Source: JACVRX01 sp035697245 (GTDB lineage Bacteria > Actinomycetota > Actinomycetes > Jiangellales > Jiangellaceae). From it: a DNA stretch of 43,605 bases. The position numbers were made by a program, and so were the translations under genes. The notes beneath the pieces are model-generated. The model saw only the letters and a program-made list of their open reading frames with translations. It did no database searches and was not told the origin of the DNA. This document shows positions 18,409 through 26,637 of this stretch, piece by piece. The stretch's first letter is position 1. Each line of letters opens with the position of its first letter. The stretch is from positions 1 to 43,605 of the forward strand of contig DASSDH010000013.1 of assembly GCA_035697245.1 (NCBI GenBank), given 5' to 3'.

Positions 18409-19667
18409 AGTGGCGCGCCACGCTCACGCGCCCACTGGTTCCTGCGCCGGGCCAGCAGCAGGACGCACGTGACGGCGCTGAGTGCCACGGTGGCGAGTCC
18501 TGAGCCGCCGAGCGTCGCTTGCGGGCCCAGCGCCGTGGTGAGCGGTCCGCCGAGCGCCGCGCCGAGCGGCGATGCGGTGAGCAGCGCCGCGCTGCGGGCT
18601 GCGAGCATCGCGGCCAGGTGCTGCGGTGGCGACGTCGCCTGCATCAGCGTCACCGAGAGCGGTACGAACGGTCCGTAGATCGCGCCTCCGAGCGTGAAGC
18701 ACGCAACGGTGACGGCCGTCGACCCGTCGAACCCGAACGGCAACAGCGAGAGCCCCCAGCCGACCACGATGGCGACGGTCACCGGCCACAGCGGCAGCTG
18801 CCGCAGTGCGCCGACCGCGAGCCCGCCGAGCACCGCGCCGATGCCGAACAGCGTCCAGTAGAGGCCAAGCAGCGTGCCGGGTGCGTGCAGGTCGTTGGTG
18901 ACGTGCAGCGGCAGCGCGACCTCGACCGGGCCGTATAGCAGGTTGAAGAACCAGGTGAGCGTCAGCAGCCCGAGCAGCTCGGGATGGGACCGCAGCAACG
19001 CGAGCCCGCCGCGGGCGGCCGCCTGGTCGGCGAGAGAGACGCGCCCCACCTCCGGCAGCCTGGTGTGTGCGACGAGCACGGCGAGGAACACGTAGGTGAG
19101 AGCATCCAGGCCGAGCACGAGTGCCGAGCTGACGTACGTCACCAGCACACCGGCGATCGCGGGCCCAGCGATCGTGGCAGCGAAGCTGACCGAGCTGACG
19201 AGGGTGTTCGCGGCGAGCCGCTGCTCGTCGGGCAGCAGCTCGGCCAACAGGGTGTACCTGGCCGCGCTGCCCCACGCGTGCAGCAGCGACGAGACCGCGA
19301 GCAGCACGATGTACAGCTGCGGCGTAAGCAGCCCGGTGAGCCAAGCGAGCGGTACGGCGCCGAGAAACACGCTGCGCACTACGGTGTCGGTGAGCAGTAT
19401 CCGCCTGGCCGGCACCCGGCGCAGACGGCGACCGAACACCAGCGCGCCTGCCACGCCCGGCAACGTGTACGCGGCCACGGCGCCGCCGACCCACAGCCCC
19501 GCGGTCGCCTGCGGCGCGAGCTCGATGGCGAGCCACGCCACCGCGACGAAGCTCATTCCGTCCCCGAGGTACGAGACGGCGAATCCGAGGATCAGCCGCC
19601 GGAACACCCGGTTGGCGAGCACCGGCCGGTAGGCGGAGGGGACGAGGCGTCGGAGCACCGAGGGCAC
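18357..19667 (-). CDS. MFS exporter (MFS_3 / EntS-like)
   Basis: 436 residues with about 12 hydrophobic segments. The start MPSVLRRLVPSAYRPVLANR, leading to FRRLILGFAVSYLGDGMSFV, is typical of MFS_3 proteins related to the enterobactin exporter and to macrolide efflux proteins. The loop motif with FGRRLRRVPARRILLTDTVV lies between helices 2 and 3. The C-terminal tail after RRNQWARERGAPL is not membrane sequence and is encoded by repeat copy A, so the native C-terminus was probably replaced. It lies 66 bases downstream of the VOC gene in the same direction; the group AraC-VOC-MFS may respond to a small toxic compound. Confidence 0.87.
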   Translation of the reverse strand: MPSVLRRLVPSAYRPVLANRVFRRLILGFAVSYLGDGMSFVAVAWLAIELAPQATAGLWVGGAVAAYTLPGVAGALVFGRRLRRVPARRILLTDTVVRSVFLGAVPLAWLTGLLTPQLYIVLLAVSSLLHAWGSAARYTLLAELLPDEQRLAANTLVSSVSFAATIAGPAIAGVLVTYVSSALVLGLDALTYVFLAVLVAHTRLPEVGRVSLADQAAARGGLALLRSHPELLGLLTLTWFFNLLYGPVEVALPLHVTNDLHAPGTLLGLYWTLFGIGAVLGGLAVGALRQLPLWPVTVAIVVGWGLSLLPFGFDGSTAVTVACFTLGGAIYGPFVPLSVTLMQATSPPQHLAAMLAARSAALLTASPLGAALGGPLTTALGPQATLGGSGLATVALSAVTCVLLLARRRNQWARERGAPLQTDQESRSTGRRAAIA

Positions 19668-19733
19668 CTGGTGTAGATGTACCTGAGATCGATCTGTCTC
19701 AGCCGTCAGTCAGGCCTGCGATCGCCAGACGGC

Positions 19734-20144
19734 TCAGCGCACCTCGAAGATGCGGATCATGTTGCCCGCGGGATCACGGAACGCGCAGTCGCGAACGCCC
19801 CACGGCTGGTCGGTCGGCTCCTGGACGACCTCGGCGTCGCCGGCCTGCAGCTGCTCGAAGGTGCGGTCGAGGTCGGCGGTGGCCAGGTTGATGCCGGCGT
19901 ACGTGCCCTTGGCCATCATCTCAGCGATGACGCGGCGTTCGTCGTCGGTGATGCCGGGGTCGGCGGCCGGCGGATGCAGGACGATGGACGTGTCGGGCTG
20001 GTCGGCAGGGCCGACCGTGATCCAGTGCATCCCGCCGTATTCGACGTCGTTGCGGACCTCGAAGCCGAGGGTGTCGCGGTAGAAGGCCAGGGAGGCGTCC
20101 GGGTCGTTGTGCGGGAGGTAGGCCTGGTGAATGGTGATGTCCAT
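19734..20144 (-). CDS. VOC (glyoxalase-like) family protein
   Basis: 136 residues from the ATG at 20144 (MDITIHQAYLPHNDPDASLA). FYRDTLGFEV is the classic VOC first module, and CAFRDPAGNMIRIFEV is the C-terminal module with the conserved D-P-x-G-N and metal-position Glu. The central GMHWITVGPADQPDTSIVLH strand is typical of small-ligand or resistance-type VOC proteins. The gene begins 5 bases after the AraC stop, so the two are co-transcribed. The frame is open upstream through the araC gene but not with matching sequence. Substrate unknown. Confidence 0.88.
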   Translation of the reverse strand: MDITIHQAYLPHNDPDASLAFYRDTLGFEVRNDVEYGGMHWITVGPADQPDTSIVLHPPAADPGITDDERRVIAEMMAKGTYAGINLATADLDRTFEQLQAGDAEVVQEPTDQPWGVRDCAFRDPAGNMIRIFEVR

Positions 20145-20202
20145 GGCGGTCACGCTAGTTGCGGCTCGACGGCCGGCGCTTCTCGATTCCTGATCGGTCT
20201 GG
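20126..20202. repeat. Direct repeat copy B, spanning the AraC-VOC junction
   Basis: 77 bases matching copy A at 18333-18408. This copy spans functional gene boundaries (end of the AraC gene, start of the VOC gene), so it is likely the source copy. Confidence 0.85.
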
Positions 20203-20599
20203 TCACCCGCTTCGCAACGCACGGCGGCATCCCCGCCGTCGCGCGTGGCGCCTGATCCCGATAGACGCTGGGCGGCATGCCGACCAGCTCGGTGAAGCGA
20301 GTGCTGAACGTGCCCAGCGAGGAGCAGCCGACCGCGAAGCAGACCTCCGTGACGCTTATGTCGCCACGAAGCAGCAGCGCCATCGCGCGCTCGATGCGCC
20401 GCGTCATCAGATAGCTGTACGGCGACTCGCCGAACGCGAGCCGGAACTCGCGGCTGAGGTGGCCGGCGGACATGTTCACGCCGCGGGCGAGCGCCTCGAC
20501 GTCCAGCGGCTGCGCGAACTCCCGGTCGATCCGGTCGCGAACGCGGCGCAGGCGCGCAAGGTCGCGCAGGCGCTGTGCTGCGGCGGGTCTGCTGGTCAC
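20150..20599 (-). CDS. AraC family transcriptional regulator (DNA-binding domain only)
   Basis: 149 residues, made up almost only of the AraC double helix-turn-helix domain. The first HTH is DVEALARGVNMSAGHLSREF and the second is SVTEVCFAVGCSSLGTFSTR, closed by the signature FTELVGMPPSVYR. There is no N-terminal ligand domain, as in SoxS/MarA-sized regulators. It is placed directly before the VOC and MFS genes, which it probably regulates. The C-terminal tail (RVTRPIRNREAPAVEPQLA) lies in repeat copy B. Confidence 0.9.
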   Translation of the reverse strand: MTSRPAAAQRLRDLARLRRVRDRIDREFAQPLDVEALARGVNMSAGHLSREFRLAFGESPYSYLMTRRIERAMALLLRGDISVTEVCFAVGCSSLGTFSTRFTELVGMPPSVYRDQAPRATAGMPPCVAKRVTRPIRNREAPAVEPQLA

Positions 20600-20864
20600 A
20601 TGCGAAATCGTACGTCGCGCCGTTGCCTAGCACCGCGATACCGCAGTCGTCGGGGAGTTCCTCGCGGACGGAGATCGCGAGCTGGTCATGGAGAGGTCAT
20701 TCCGAGCGGTAGGTCGGATCGGAGCCACCCCGCGCAACACCCAGCTCATCAAGTCTCGTCGCTGCCAGTTGGCCAAGAGTCCTGTGGCCTGGCTCGTTTC
20801 GGCGTGTCCGGCTCGACACCGACCGTCCAGCCGGTCTGTCGGAGGGTCGCCCTAGATTGGCGGC
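20600..20864. other. Intergenic region between AraC and hydrolase genes
   Basis: This holds the divergent promoters. A 14-codon plus-strand stretch at 20668-20709 (DGDRELVMERSFRA) looks like the start of an SRPBCC/AHSA1 protein but breaks off at once, so it may be a relic. Nothing else is recognisable. Confidence 0.35.
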
Positions 20865-21575
20865 GTGACGACACCACCGATCATTCTGGTTCCTGGGTTC
20901 TGGCTCGGCGCGTGGGCGTGGGACGACGTGGCCGCCACGCTGCGTGCGGAGGGGCACGACGTCACGGCGATGACGCTGCCCGGTCTCGAGTCTGCCGACG
21001 CCGAGCGGTCCGCGATCACGCTGGCCGACCACGTCGACGCGATCTGCGCGGAGATTGCTGGGGCGGTGCGTACGGTCGTGCTCGCCGTGCACAGCGGTGC
21101 CGGCGCTCCCGGCTATGCGGTTACCGACCGCATACCCGAGCAGATCGCGGCGATGGTCTACGTCGACACCGGCCCGGCGATCGGTGCGCTCGACCCCAAC
21201 TTCGCTGCCTTGGAGAAGCCACTGCCTTCACAAGAGGAGCTGGCGGCGGAGGAAAACCTCGAGGGGCTCACTGAGGAACAGCTTGAAACATTCCGGCAGC
21301 GGGCCGTTCCCGAGCCCGGAGCGGCGCTTCGGGAGGCCGCCGAGCTGACCAACGACGCGCGCCTCGACGTCCCGAGCACGGTCGTGTGCACGGCGTACAC
21401 GTCCAACCAGTACCGGGACGCCGTCAAGGAGGGCTATGCGTTCGTGGCCGGCTTGGCCGAGTTGCGCGACGTGACCTACGTCGACCTCCCGACCAGCCAC
21501 TGGCCGATGTGGTCGCGCCCGAAGGAGCTCGCCGCGATCATCGGCAACGTTGCCCGAACCGCATCAGGGGCCTAA
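20865..21575 (+). CDS. Alpha/beta hydrolase
   Basis: 236 residues from a GTG. The oxyanion-hole strand is IILVPGFWLGAWAWDDVAAT; the nucleophile elbow is AVHSGAG with Ser77, where the first Gly of GxSxG is replaced by Val. The catalytic His is probably in PTSHWPMW near residue 213. The acidic segment EELAAEENLEGLTEEQLETF forms the cap. It belongs to the EstA/salicylate-esterase-like branch of small actinobacterial hydrolases. No operon partner. Substrate unknown. Confidence 0.86.
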   Translation: MTTPPIILVPGFWLGAWAWDDVAATLRAEGHDVTAMTLPGLESADAERSAITLADHVDAICAEIAGAVRTVVLAVHSGAGAPGYAVTDRIPEQIAAMVYVDTGPAIGALDPNFAALEKPLPSQEELAAEENLEGLTEEQLETFRQRAVPEPGAALREAAELTNDARLDVPSTVVCTAYTSNQYRDAVKEGYAFVAGLAELRDVTYVDLPTSHWPMWSRPKELAAIIGNVARTASGA

Positions 21576-21781
21576 CAGCGCCGTCCGATTACTCCCCTGT
21601 GCGTGCGAGGGAGGCGGCCGGTAGGTGCCTCGGCCTTGAGCAACGCGGCGACATCGGCGGTCGTACCCGACCGTTCTTCGTCTGCGCCACCCGTCGTTGT
21701 ATTCCTTCTTCCGTCATGCGGTCGCGGAAGAACTCGGTGTGCTGTCGACGACGAAGCAGTGGGAGCGGGCACGATGGTGCC

Positions 21782-22576
21782 ATGACCGGCCTTTCCATGC
21801 GGCCCGTGGTCAAGCCGTTCTTCAATCACCCGGCTCCGCTCGCCTTCGCCCACCGGGGCTACTCCCCCGCCGGACTGGAAAACACGATGCGGGCATTCGC
21901 CGCGGCGGTCGAACTGGGCTACCGGTACATCGAGACCGACGTTCGGGCGACGGCCGACGGCACTGCCGTCGCCTTCCATGACACCAGGCTGGAGCGGCTC
22001 ACCGGCCGACCGGGCCGGATCCGGGACGTCAACTGGAACGACCTCAGACAAGCGCGCGTTCATGGCGTCGAGCCGATACCCACCCTCGAAGACATGTTCG
22101 GCGCCTGGCCCGACCTGCGGTGGAACGTCGACGTCAAGGATCCGGCGGCTGTGACGCCGTTCGTCCGCGCTGTAGAACGGACCCGCGCCCATGACCGGGT
22201 GTGCGTCGCCTCGTTCTCCGACCGACGCCGACGAGCCGTGGTGCGCCGGCTCTCCGCCCCCACGGCCACCTCGGGCGGGCGGCAGACGGTCACGCGGTTC
22301 CGTGGTGCGTCGGCACTCAGGCTTTCTGCGCTGGTCGCTCGGCTGCTGCGAGAGGTGGACTGTCTGCAGATGCCGTCGCGAGTGGGGCGGATCCGGCTGG
22401 TGAACCAGGCAACGGTTGATCAAATACACGCGGCCGGCCGGCACCTGCACGTCTGGACGGTCAACGACCCGGCCGAGATGCGCCGAATGCTTGCTTTGGG
22501 GGTCGATGGGCTGATGACCGACCGTGCGGACGTGCTGCGAGATCTGCTGAGAGCAGAAAACCTCCCAACCCGCTAG
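21782..22576 (+). CDS. Glycerophosphodiester phosphodiesterase
   Basis: 264 residues from the ATG at 21782. The GDPD core is complete: FAHRGYSPAGLENTMRAF (His-Arg and Glu), GYRYIETDVRATADGTAVAF (Glu-x-Asp) followed by HD, and the late HLHVWTVNDPAEM. GDPDs hydrolyse glycerophosphodiesters to glycerol 3-phosphate and an alcohol with a metal ion. There is no signal peptide, so it is likely cytosolic. The 206 bases upstream show no gene I can support. Confidence 0.92.
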   Translation: MTGLSMRPVVKPFFNHPAPLAFAHRGYSPAGLENTMRAFAAAVELGYRYIETDVRATADGTAVAFHDTRLERLTGRPGRIRDVNWNDLRQARVHGVEPIPTLEDMFGAWPDLRWNVDVKDPAAVTPFVRAVERTRAHDRVCVASFSDRRRRAVVRRLSAPTATSGGRQTVTRFRGASALRLSALVARLLREVDCLQMPSRVGRIRLVNQATVDQIHAAGRHLHVWTVNDPAEMRRMLALGVDGLMTDRADVLRDLLRAENLPTR

Positions 22577-22610
22577 CCCCCTTCACCGGTCCTGCGATAG
22601 CGTATTCCGC

Positions 22611-22637
22611 GATGAAACGGAACCGTTTCGTTTCATC
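22611..22637. promoter_or_regulatory. Nested palindromic TetR operator
   Basis: An outer perfect repeat GATGAAACG / CGTTTCATC (9 bp arms, 9 bp spacer) encloses an inner one, GAAACGG-AA-CCGTTTC (22614-22629). It ends 20 bases before the GTG of the TetR gene, ahead of its AGGAGG site. Position and form fit autoregulation by that TetR. The overlapping dyads could hold two dimers or alternative registers. Confidence 0.7.
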
Positions 22638-22657
22638 TGCGTCAACAGGAGGTTGCG

Positions 22658-23305
22658 GTGCCGCCCTTGGCCACTACTGCTGGCACCAGCAGGCCCCGGG
22701 TGGAGGGCGAGCGTGAGAGCGAGATCCTGGACGCCACCGTGCGGCTGCTCGTCGACGTCGGCTACGACAAACTCACCCTCGACGCGGTAGCCGCGGAAGC
22801 GCGGGCCAGCAAGGCGACGCTCTACCGGCGCTGGAAGGGCAAGGCCGACCTCGTCGTCGACGCCGTGCACCGGGCCAAGGCATGCGGCGGTCCGCTCGAC
22901 GTCGACACGGGCTCCCTCCGCGGGGACTTGATGGCCCTGGCCTGTTGCACCGGTGGCCTGGTCGACGAGGTCCCGTTGTCGGTCTTTGCTGGTCTGATGT
23001 CTGCCATGCACCACGATCCCGAACTCATGTCAGCGGTTCACACGCGCTTTCTGGCCCCGCGGGTCGAACTCGTGACCCGCGTACTGGAGCGTGCCCGCGA
23101 ACGAGGCGAGATCGGTGCCGAGGTCGATATTCGGTTGCTGTTCGCCGTCCTGCCCGCGATGGTGTTGCACCGGCGCCTGGTCATGGGAGAGCCCATCGAC
23201 GCCACCTTCGTCGCCCGGGTCATCGACGAGGTGTTACTTCCCGCCGCCAACTTCTCCGGTCCTTGCTCACCAACCCCGAACCCGACATCGAAGAGAGAGT
23301 CCTGA
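22658..23305 (+). CDS. TetR/AcrR family transcriptional regulator
   Basis: 215 residues from a GTG with AGGAGG 8 bases upstream. The N-terminal HTH is seen in ILDATVRLLVDVGYDKLTLD, with AVAAEARASKATLYRRWKGK as the recognition region. The C-terminal domain (FAGLMSAMHHDPELMSAVHT onward) resembles TetR_C of the drug-efflux subgroup. Its stop overlaps the start of the DHA2 exporter gene by one base (TGATG), so regulator and pump are one unit controlled by the palindrome at 22611-22637. The inducer is probably a pump substrate. Confidence 0.93.
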   Translation: MPPLATTAGTSRPRVEGERESEILDATVRLLVDVGYDKLTLDAVAAEARASKATLYRRWKGKADLVVDAVHRAKACGGPLDVDTGSLRGDLMALACCTGGLVDEVPLSVFAGLMSAMHHDPELMSAVHTRFLAPRVELVTRVLERARERGEIGAEVDIRLLFAVLPAMVLHRRLVMGEPIDATFVARVIDEVLLPAANFSGPCSPTPNPTSKRES

Positions 23306-24831
23306 TGTCCCACGACAGCACAGCCGTGGAGAACACGGCACCCCAGCCCGAGCGCGGCGTCGAGAACGACCACGGGCACCGACACCTGGGCATCGCGCTG
23401 ACCATCATCACCGCAGCCCAACTGATGATCGTCCTGGACGCGTCGGTGGTGAACATTGCGCTGCCCTCGATCCAGACCGATCTGGGCTTCTCCTCCGCCA
23501 ACCTGCCGTGGGTTATCAACGCCTACGTGGTCGCCTTTGGCGGGCTACTCCTGCTCGGCGGCCGCGCGGGTGACTTGCTCGGCCGGCGCCGCATGTTCAT
23601 CGCTGGCATCGGGCTGTTCACGCTGGCGTCGTTGCTCGGCGGCATGGCCCAGGGCGAGGCCTGGCTGCTCGGGGCCCGGGCCCTGCAGGGAATCGGCGCC
23701 GCCATTGTCGCGCCAACCGCCCTGGCGCTGATCACGACGACGTTTCCGGCGGGACCACCACGCAACCGCGCCTTCGCCGTCTACGCCGCAATGTCCGGGG
23801 CAGGTGCCGCGGTCGGCCTCATTCTGGGCGGTGCGCTCACCGAAGTGTCGTGGCGGTGGACGCTGTTCATCAACATCCCGATCGGCATCCTGCTCATCGC
23901 GTTGGCACCCCGATTCCTGGGCGAGTCCGCGCCGCAGCACGGTCGCTTCGACCTGCTTGGCGCAGTGGTGGGAACCAGCGGTCTGGTCGCGGTCGTCTAC
24001 GGCCTAACCCACGCCGCCTCGCACGAGTGGACATCACCGACGACGATCGCGCTCCTTGTCGCCGGCGTTGGCCTACTCGTGACCTTCCTGGTCATCGAGT
24101 CGCGCGTCGAGCATCCGTTGTTGCCGATGCGGATCCTCGCCGATCGCACTCGGGCCGTGAGCTACGTCACGATGCTCATCATCGGCGCGGCGCTGTTCTC
24201 CACCTTCTACTTCATCAGCCTTTTCGTCCAGCAGGTCCTCGGATACGGCCCGTTGCAGGCTGGTTTCGCCTTCCTGCCGTTCAGCGCCGGCATCGTCATC
24301 GCCGCGCAGGTCGCCTCGGCCCTCGCCTCGCGCGTCGACCCGCGCTGGATCGCCGGCGCCGGTGCTGCTATCTCGGCCGTCGGGATGTGGGGTAATGCTC
24401 AGCTCACCGTAGAGTCCACCTATCTGACCGGGCTGCTGCCGTGGATCATCGTGAACTCGGTCGGCATGGGCCTCGCATTCGTGGCGCTCACCTTGACCGC
24501 CGTGAGCCGCATCGCGCGCCAAGACTCCGGCGTAGGAGCCGGAGTGTTCAATACGACGCAGCAGATCGGCGGCGCGCTCGGTCTGGCCCTGCTCGGCACC
24601 CTCGCCACGCAGGCCGCCACCGACAAAGCCGCGGAGCTCTCTGTGCTCGCGCAGAGCGGTCAGGTCGACCCCAACCTGATTCCGGTCATGGCACAGACCG
24701 AGGGCTCGTCACTGGCGTTCTGGGTCGCAGCGGGCATGCTCCTGGTCAGCGCATTGATCGCGGTGTTCGGTCTCGACATCAAGCACGAGGAGCTCACCGC
24801 TGACAGCCTGGAGGCTCAGCCCGTCGGCTGA
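23305..24831 (+). CDS. DHA2-type (14-TM) MFS drug exporter
   Basis: 508 residues from the ATG at 23305, overlapping the tetR stop. The DHA2 motifs are present: ITAAQLMIVLDASVVNIALP in helix 1 (motif D1, L-D-x-T/S-V-V-N-V-A-L-P), GGRAGDLLGRRRMF (motif A), and SGAGAAVGLILGGALTEVSW, RWTLFINIPIG (motif C). About 14 membrane helices fit the EmrB/QacA group. These pumps exchange cationic or lipophilic drugs for protons. Its 3' end overlaps the opposite-strand uridine kinase-like frame by 38 bases. Confidence 0.93.
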   Translation: MSHDSTAVENTAPQPERGVENDHGHRHLGIALTIITAAQLMIVLDASVVNIALPSIQTDLGFSSANLPWVINAYVVAFGGLLLLGGRAGDLLGRRRMFIAGIGLFTLASLLGGMAQGEAWLLGARALQGIGAAIVAPTALALITTTFPAGPPRNRAFAVYAAMSGAGAAVGLILGGALTEVSWRWTLFINIPIGILLIALAPRFLGESAPQHGRFDLLGAVVGTSGLVAVVYGLTHAASHEWTSPTTIALLVAGVGLLVTFLVIESRVEHPLLPMRILADRTRAVSYVTMLIIGAALFSTFYFISLFVQQVLGYGPLQAGFAFLPFSAGIVIAAQVASALASRVDPRWIAGAGAAISAVGMWGNAQLTVESTYLTGLLPWIIVNSVGMGLAFVALTLTAVSRIARQDSGVGAGVFNTTQQIGGALGLALLGTLATQAATDKAAELSVLAQSGQVDPNLIPVMAQTEGSSLAFWVAAGMLLVSALIAVFGLDIKHEELTADSLEAQPVG

Positions 24832-25521
24832 CCCTTGGCGTCCGCCGTCGGATCGCAGTCCTTCTGACGACGTCGGGAGCGATGATGGCGGGCGCCGTCA
24901 GGTTGGTGTTGTCGATGATCACACTTGCGTGCTCCCAGGGCCGGGCCTCGAGTAGGTAGAGGCGTTGTCCTGCCACATAGCGCCGGTTGCTGGCCGCGTC
25001 CGGGTCGGGGTCCGAACCATCCCGCTGGGCGCAGCGGGCAATGGATACGTCGAACCCGACGTGCAGAAAGATCGAGAAGTCCCAGCTCGCCCGAAGCTCG
25101 GGGCGGTGCAGAAAGATCCCGTCGAGAATCAACACTGCTCGCCGGGCTGCGTGTTGCTTCGGGGGCGAGACCGGGGTGTCGGTCTTGTGGTCGAAGCCGG
25201 CCACGCGAACCGGCCTGAACCACCGGGTGCAAACGGCACAAGCACGAACTCCGTGAGCCGCTGATAGTCGTACGAGTCACGGTAGAAGCCCTCCGGCGAG
25301 GTCCGCCCGAGCCGGTACCGGTCGGCCTGGGGACGATGGAAGCTGTCGACGGACGCGCGCACCGCCGGGCGGCCGGCGGCCATGAGGCGAGTCGCCAGTT
25401 CGTCCGCGAGCACCGACTTGCCGGCGCCGTCGACACCGTCGATCGCCACCCGAAGCCGCCGTCGGGGTTGCAACGCCACCAGCCGCCGGGCCAGAGCCGA
25501 GAGAACTGTGGCACGGCGCAT
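24794..25521 (-). pseudogene. Uridine kinase-like P-loop protein with a one-base frameshift
   Basis: The gene starts at ATG 25521 (MRRATVLSALARRLVALQPR). It carries Walker A as AIDGVDGAGKSVLADELA, then SVDSFHRPQADRYRLGRTSP and YDYQRLTEFVLVPFAPGGSG. At about 25204-25210 the frame breaks. The homologous sequence resumes one frame over as VAGFDHKTDTPVSPP, then RAVLILDGIFLHRPELRASW and YVAGQRLYLLEARPWEHASV. Adding one C (TTCGCGTG to TTCCGCGTG) would give RFRVAGFDHK and a full-length protein of about 240 residues. So this is a recent frameshift or a sequencing error. The stop at 24794 lies inside the exporter's 3' end, so the exact C-terminus is uncertain. Confidence 0.8.
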
Positions 25522-25560
25522 TACCACAGGCCGGCTGTGGATCGCTTCGGCAGTCCACAG
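25506..25560. promoter_or_regulatory. Four CTGTGG/CCACAG half-sites between divergent genes
   Basis: CTGTGG (25506, 25535) and CCACAG (25524, 25555) alternate. The central pair forms a perfect inverted repeat with a 5-base spacer (25524-25540). They cover the region between the kinase-like gene and the hypothetical gene at 25586. Candidate operator. Confidence 0.3.
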
Positions 25561-25585
25561 CTGGCCGGGAGCAGCATCGGCCGGC

Positions 25586-25996
25586 ATGGACACCATCACC
25601 TCCCTCGCCAGCGAGCCGGATGCGTTCCGGTTCTTGACCACAGCGGTCGCCGTCGGTGAACTGCGGCCCGGTTCGCTTCTTGTGGCCTGTACCGACGATC
25701 ACGGCCACCCCGGAACCATCGTGGCCATCGACGAGGTTCCGGTCGATCCTCCGCAATACTCCCGCGTTCGCGCGCTCGGTCAACTCCTGGAAATCGTCGC
25801 CGCCAGCGGCCACGCCGGTGGGTTGCTTGCGGTGTCCCGGGTCGGCGAGTGCCGGGTTTACGGCGGCGACCTCGCCTGGCACGACGCGTTCGCCGTGACA
25901 TCACGAGGTGTCGGGCTCAGCTGTCACGGCACCTACCTGGTGACACCCGTGGGCATGTGCCGCGTGCGCCCGCGACCCTTGACCATCGCGGCGTGA
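25586..25996 (+). CDS. Hypothetical protein
   Basis: 136 residues from the ATG at 25586 (MDTITSLASEPDAFRFLTTA). I do not recognise the family. The sequence alternates hydrophobic strands: GSLLVACTDDHGHPGTIVAI, GGLLAVSRVGECRVYGGDLA, and GVGLSCHGTYLVTPVGMCRV. That suggests a small alpha/beta fold. HGHPG and WHDAF may be functional positions, and the layout recalls actinobacterial proteins with a DNA-repair-protein-like sensor fold, but I cannot support that. It is divergent from the kinase-like gene and convergent with def. Confidence 0.6.
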   Translation: MDTITSLASEPDAFRFLTTAVAVGELRPGSLLVACTDDHGHPGTIVAIDEVPVDPPQYSRVRALGQLLEIVAASGHAGGLLAVSRVGECRVYGGDLAWHDAFAVTSRGVGLSCHGTYLVTPVGMCRVRPRPLTIAA

Positions 25997-26021
25997 CAGC
26001 CCGCCACGCAGCAGCAGCTGG

Positions 26022-26516
26022 TCAGGCCTGGAACCAGTCGCTGGCGCGCACCGCACGCATCGCTGCGCGTCGAGTCTCGGGGTCGAGCCGGCGCAGGTAG
26101 ACGATGCCATCGAGGTGGTCGACCTCGTGCTCGAGACAGCGCGCCATCAACTCCTCGCCTTCCACACGAATGTGGTTGCCGTCCTGGTCGAAGCCCTCCA
26201 CCGCGGCGTACCAGGAGCGCCGCGTCGGGAACCACAGCTCCGGCACGGACAGGCAACCCTCGTCGCCGTACTGCTCCCCCTCGGTCGCGACCAGCACCGG
26301 GTTCAACAGCACGCCCGACCGCTCGTGGACGTTGTAGGCAAACGCGCGCAGAGCCACCCCGATCTGCGGTGCCGCAACGCCGGCCCGGCCTGGAGCCTGG
26401 ACCGTGTCGAGGAGGTCACGCGCCAACGCGTGCGTCGCGGAGCCGAACTCGCTGATCTCGCTCGCGGCCGTCAGCAACACCGGATCTCCGTATCGGCGGA
26501 TCTCCCGAACCGTCAC
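26022..26516 (-). CDS. def: Peptide deformylase
   Basis: 164 residues from the GTG at 26516 with a GAGGTG site upstream; the frame is open for 40 more codons without family sequence. All three motifs are present: GVAAPQIG (usually GxGxAAxQ), EGCLSVP with metal ligand Cys88, and HEVDH with His130, Glu131 and His134. Peptide deformylase removes the formyl group from the initiator methionine. It is divergent from the UMF1 transporter gene across 121 bases. Many actinobacteria have two or more def genes. Confidence 0.95.
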   Translation of the reverse strand: MTVREIRRYGDPVLLTAASEISEFGSATHALARDLLDTVQAPGRAGVAAPQIGVALRAFAYNVHERSGVLLNPVLVATEGEQYGDEGCLSVPELWFPTRRSWYAAVEGFDQDGNHIRVEGEELMARCLEHEVDHLDGIVYLRRLDPETRRAAMRAVRASDWFQA

Positions 26517-26637
26517 GCACACCTCGCGGGCCGCTGCCAGCCGACGATGCGGGCGAACGACCGTCGGCGCTTCCCGCACGGCGAGTGTACGGATAACGTC
26601 CCGGCAATCGCCGCCCTGCGAGAACTCGAGGAGCATT

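Noticed and set aside
20668..20709. SRPBCC/AHSA1-like 14-codon stretch
   Set aside because: Too short to call a gene or pseudogene; mentioned only as a possible relic.
21576..21781. Possible coding segment between hydrolase and GDPD genes
   Set aside because: Several short frames exist on both strands, but none has a ribosome site and recognisable sequence together.
25535..25560. DnaA-box-like sequences (TGTGGAT, TCCACA)
   Set aside because: Only 7 of 9 bases match and no dnaA/dnaN or origin context is present.
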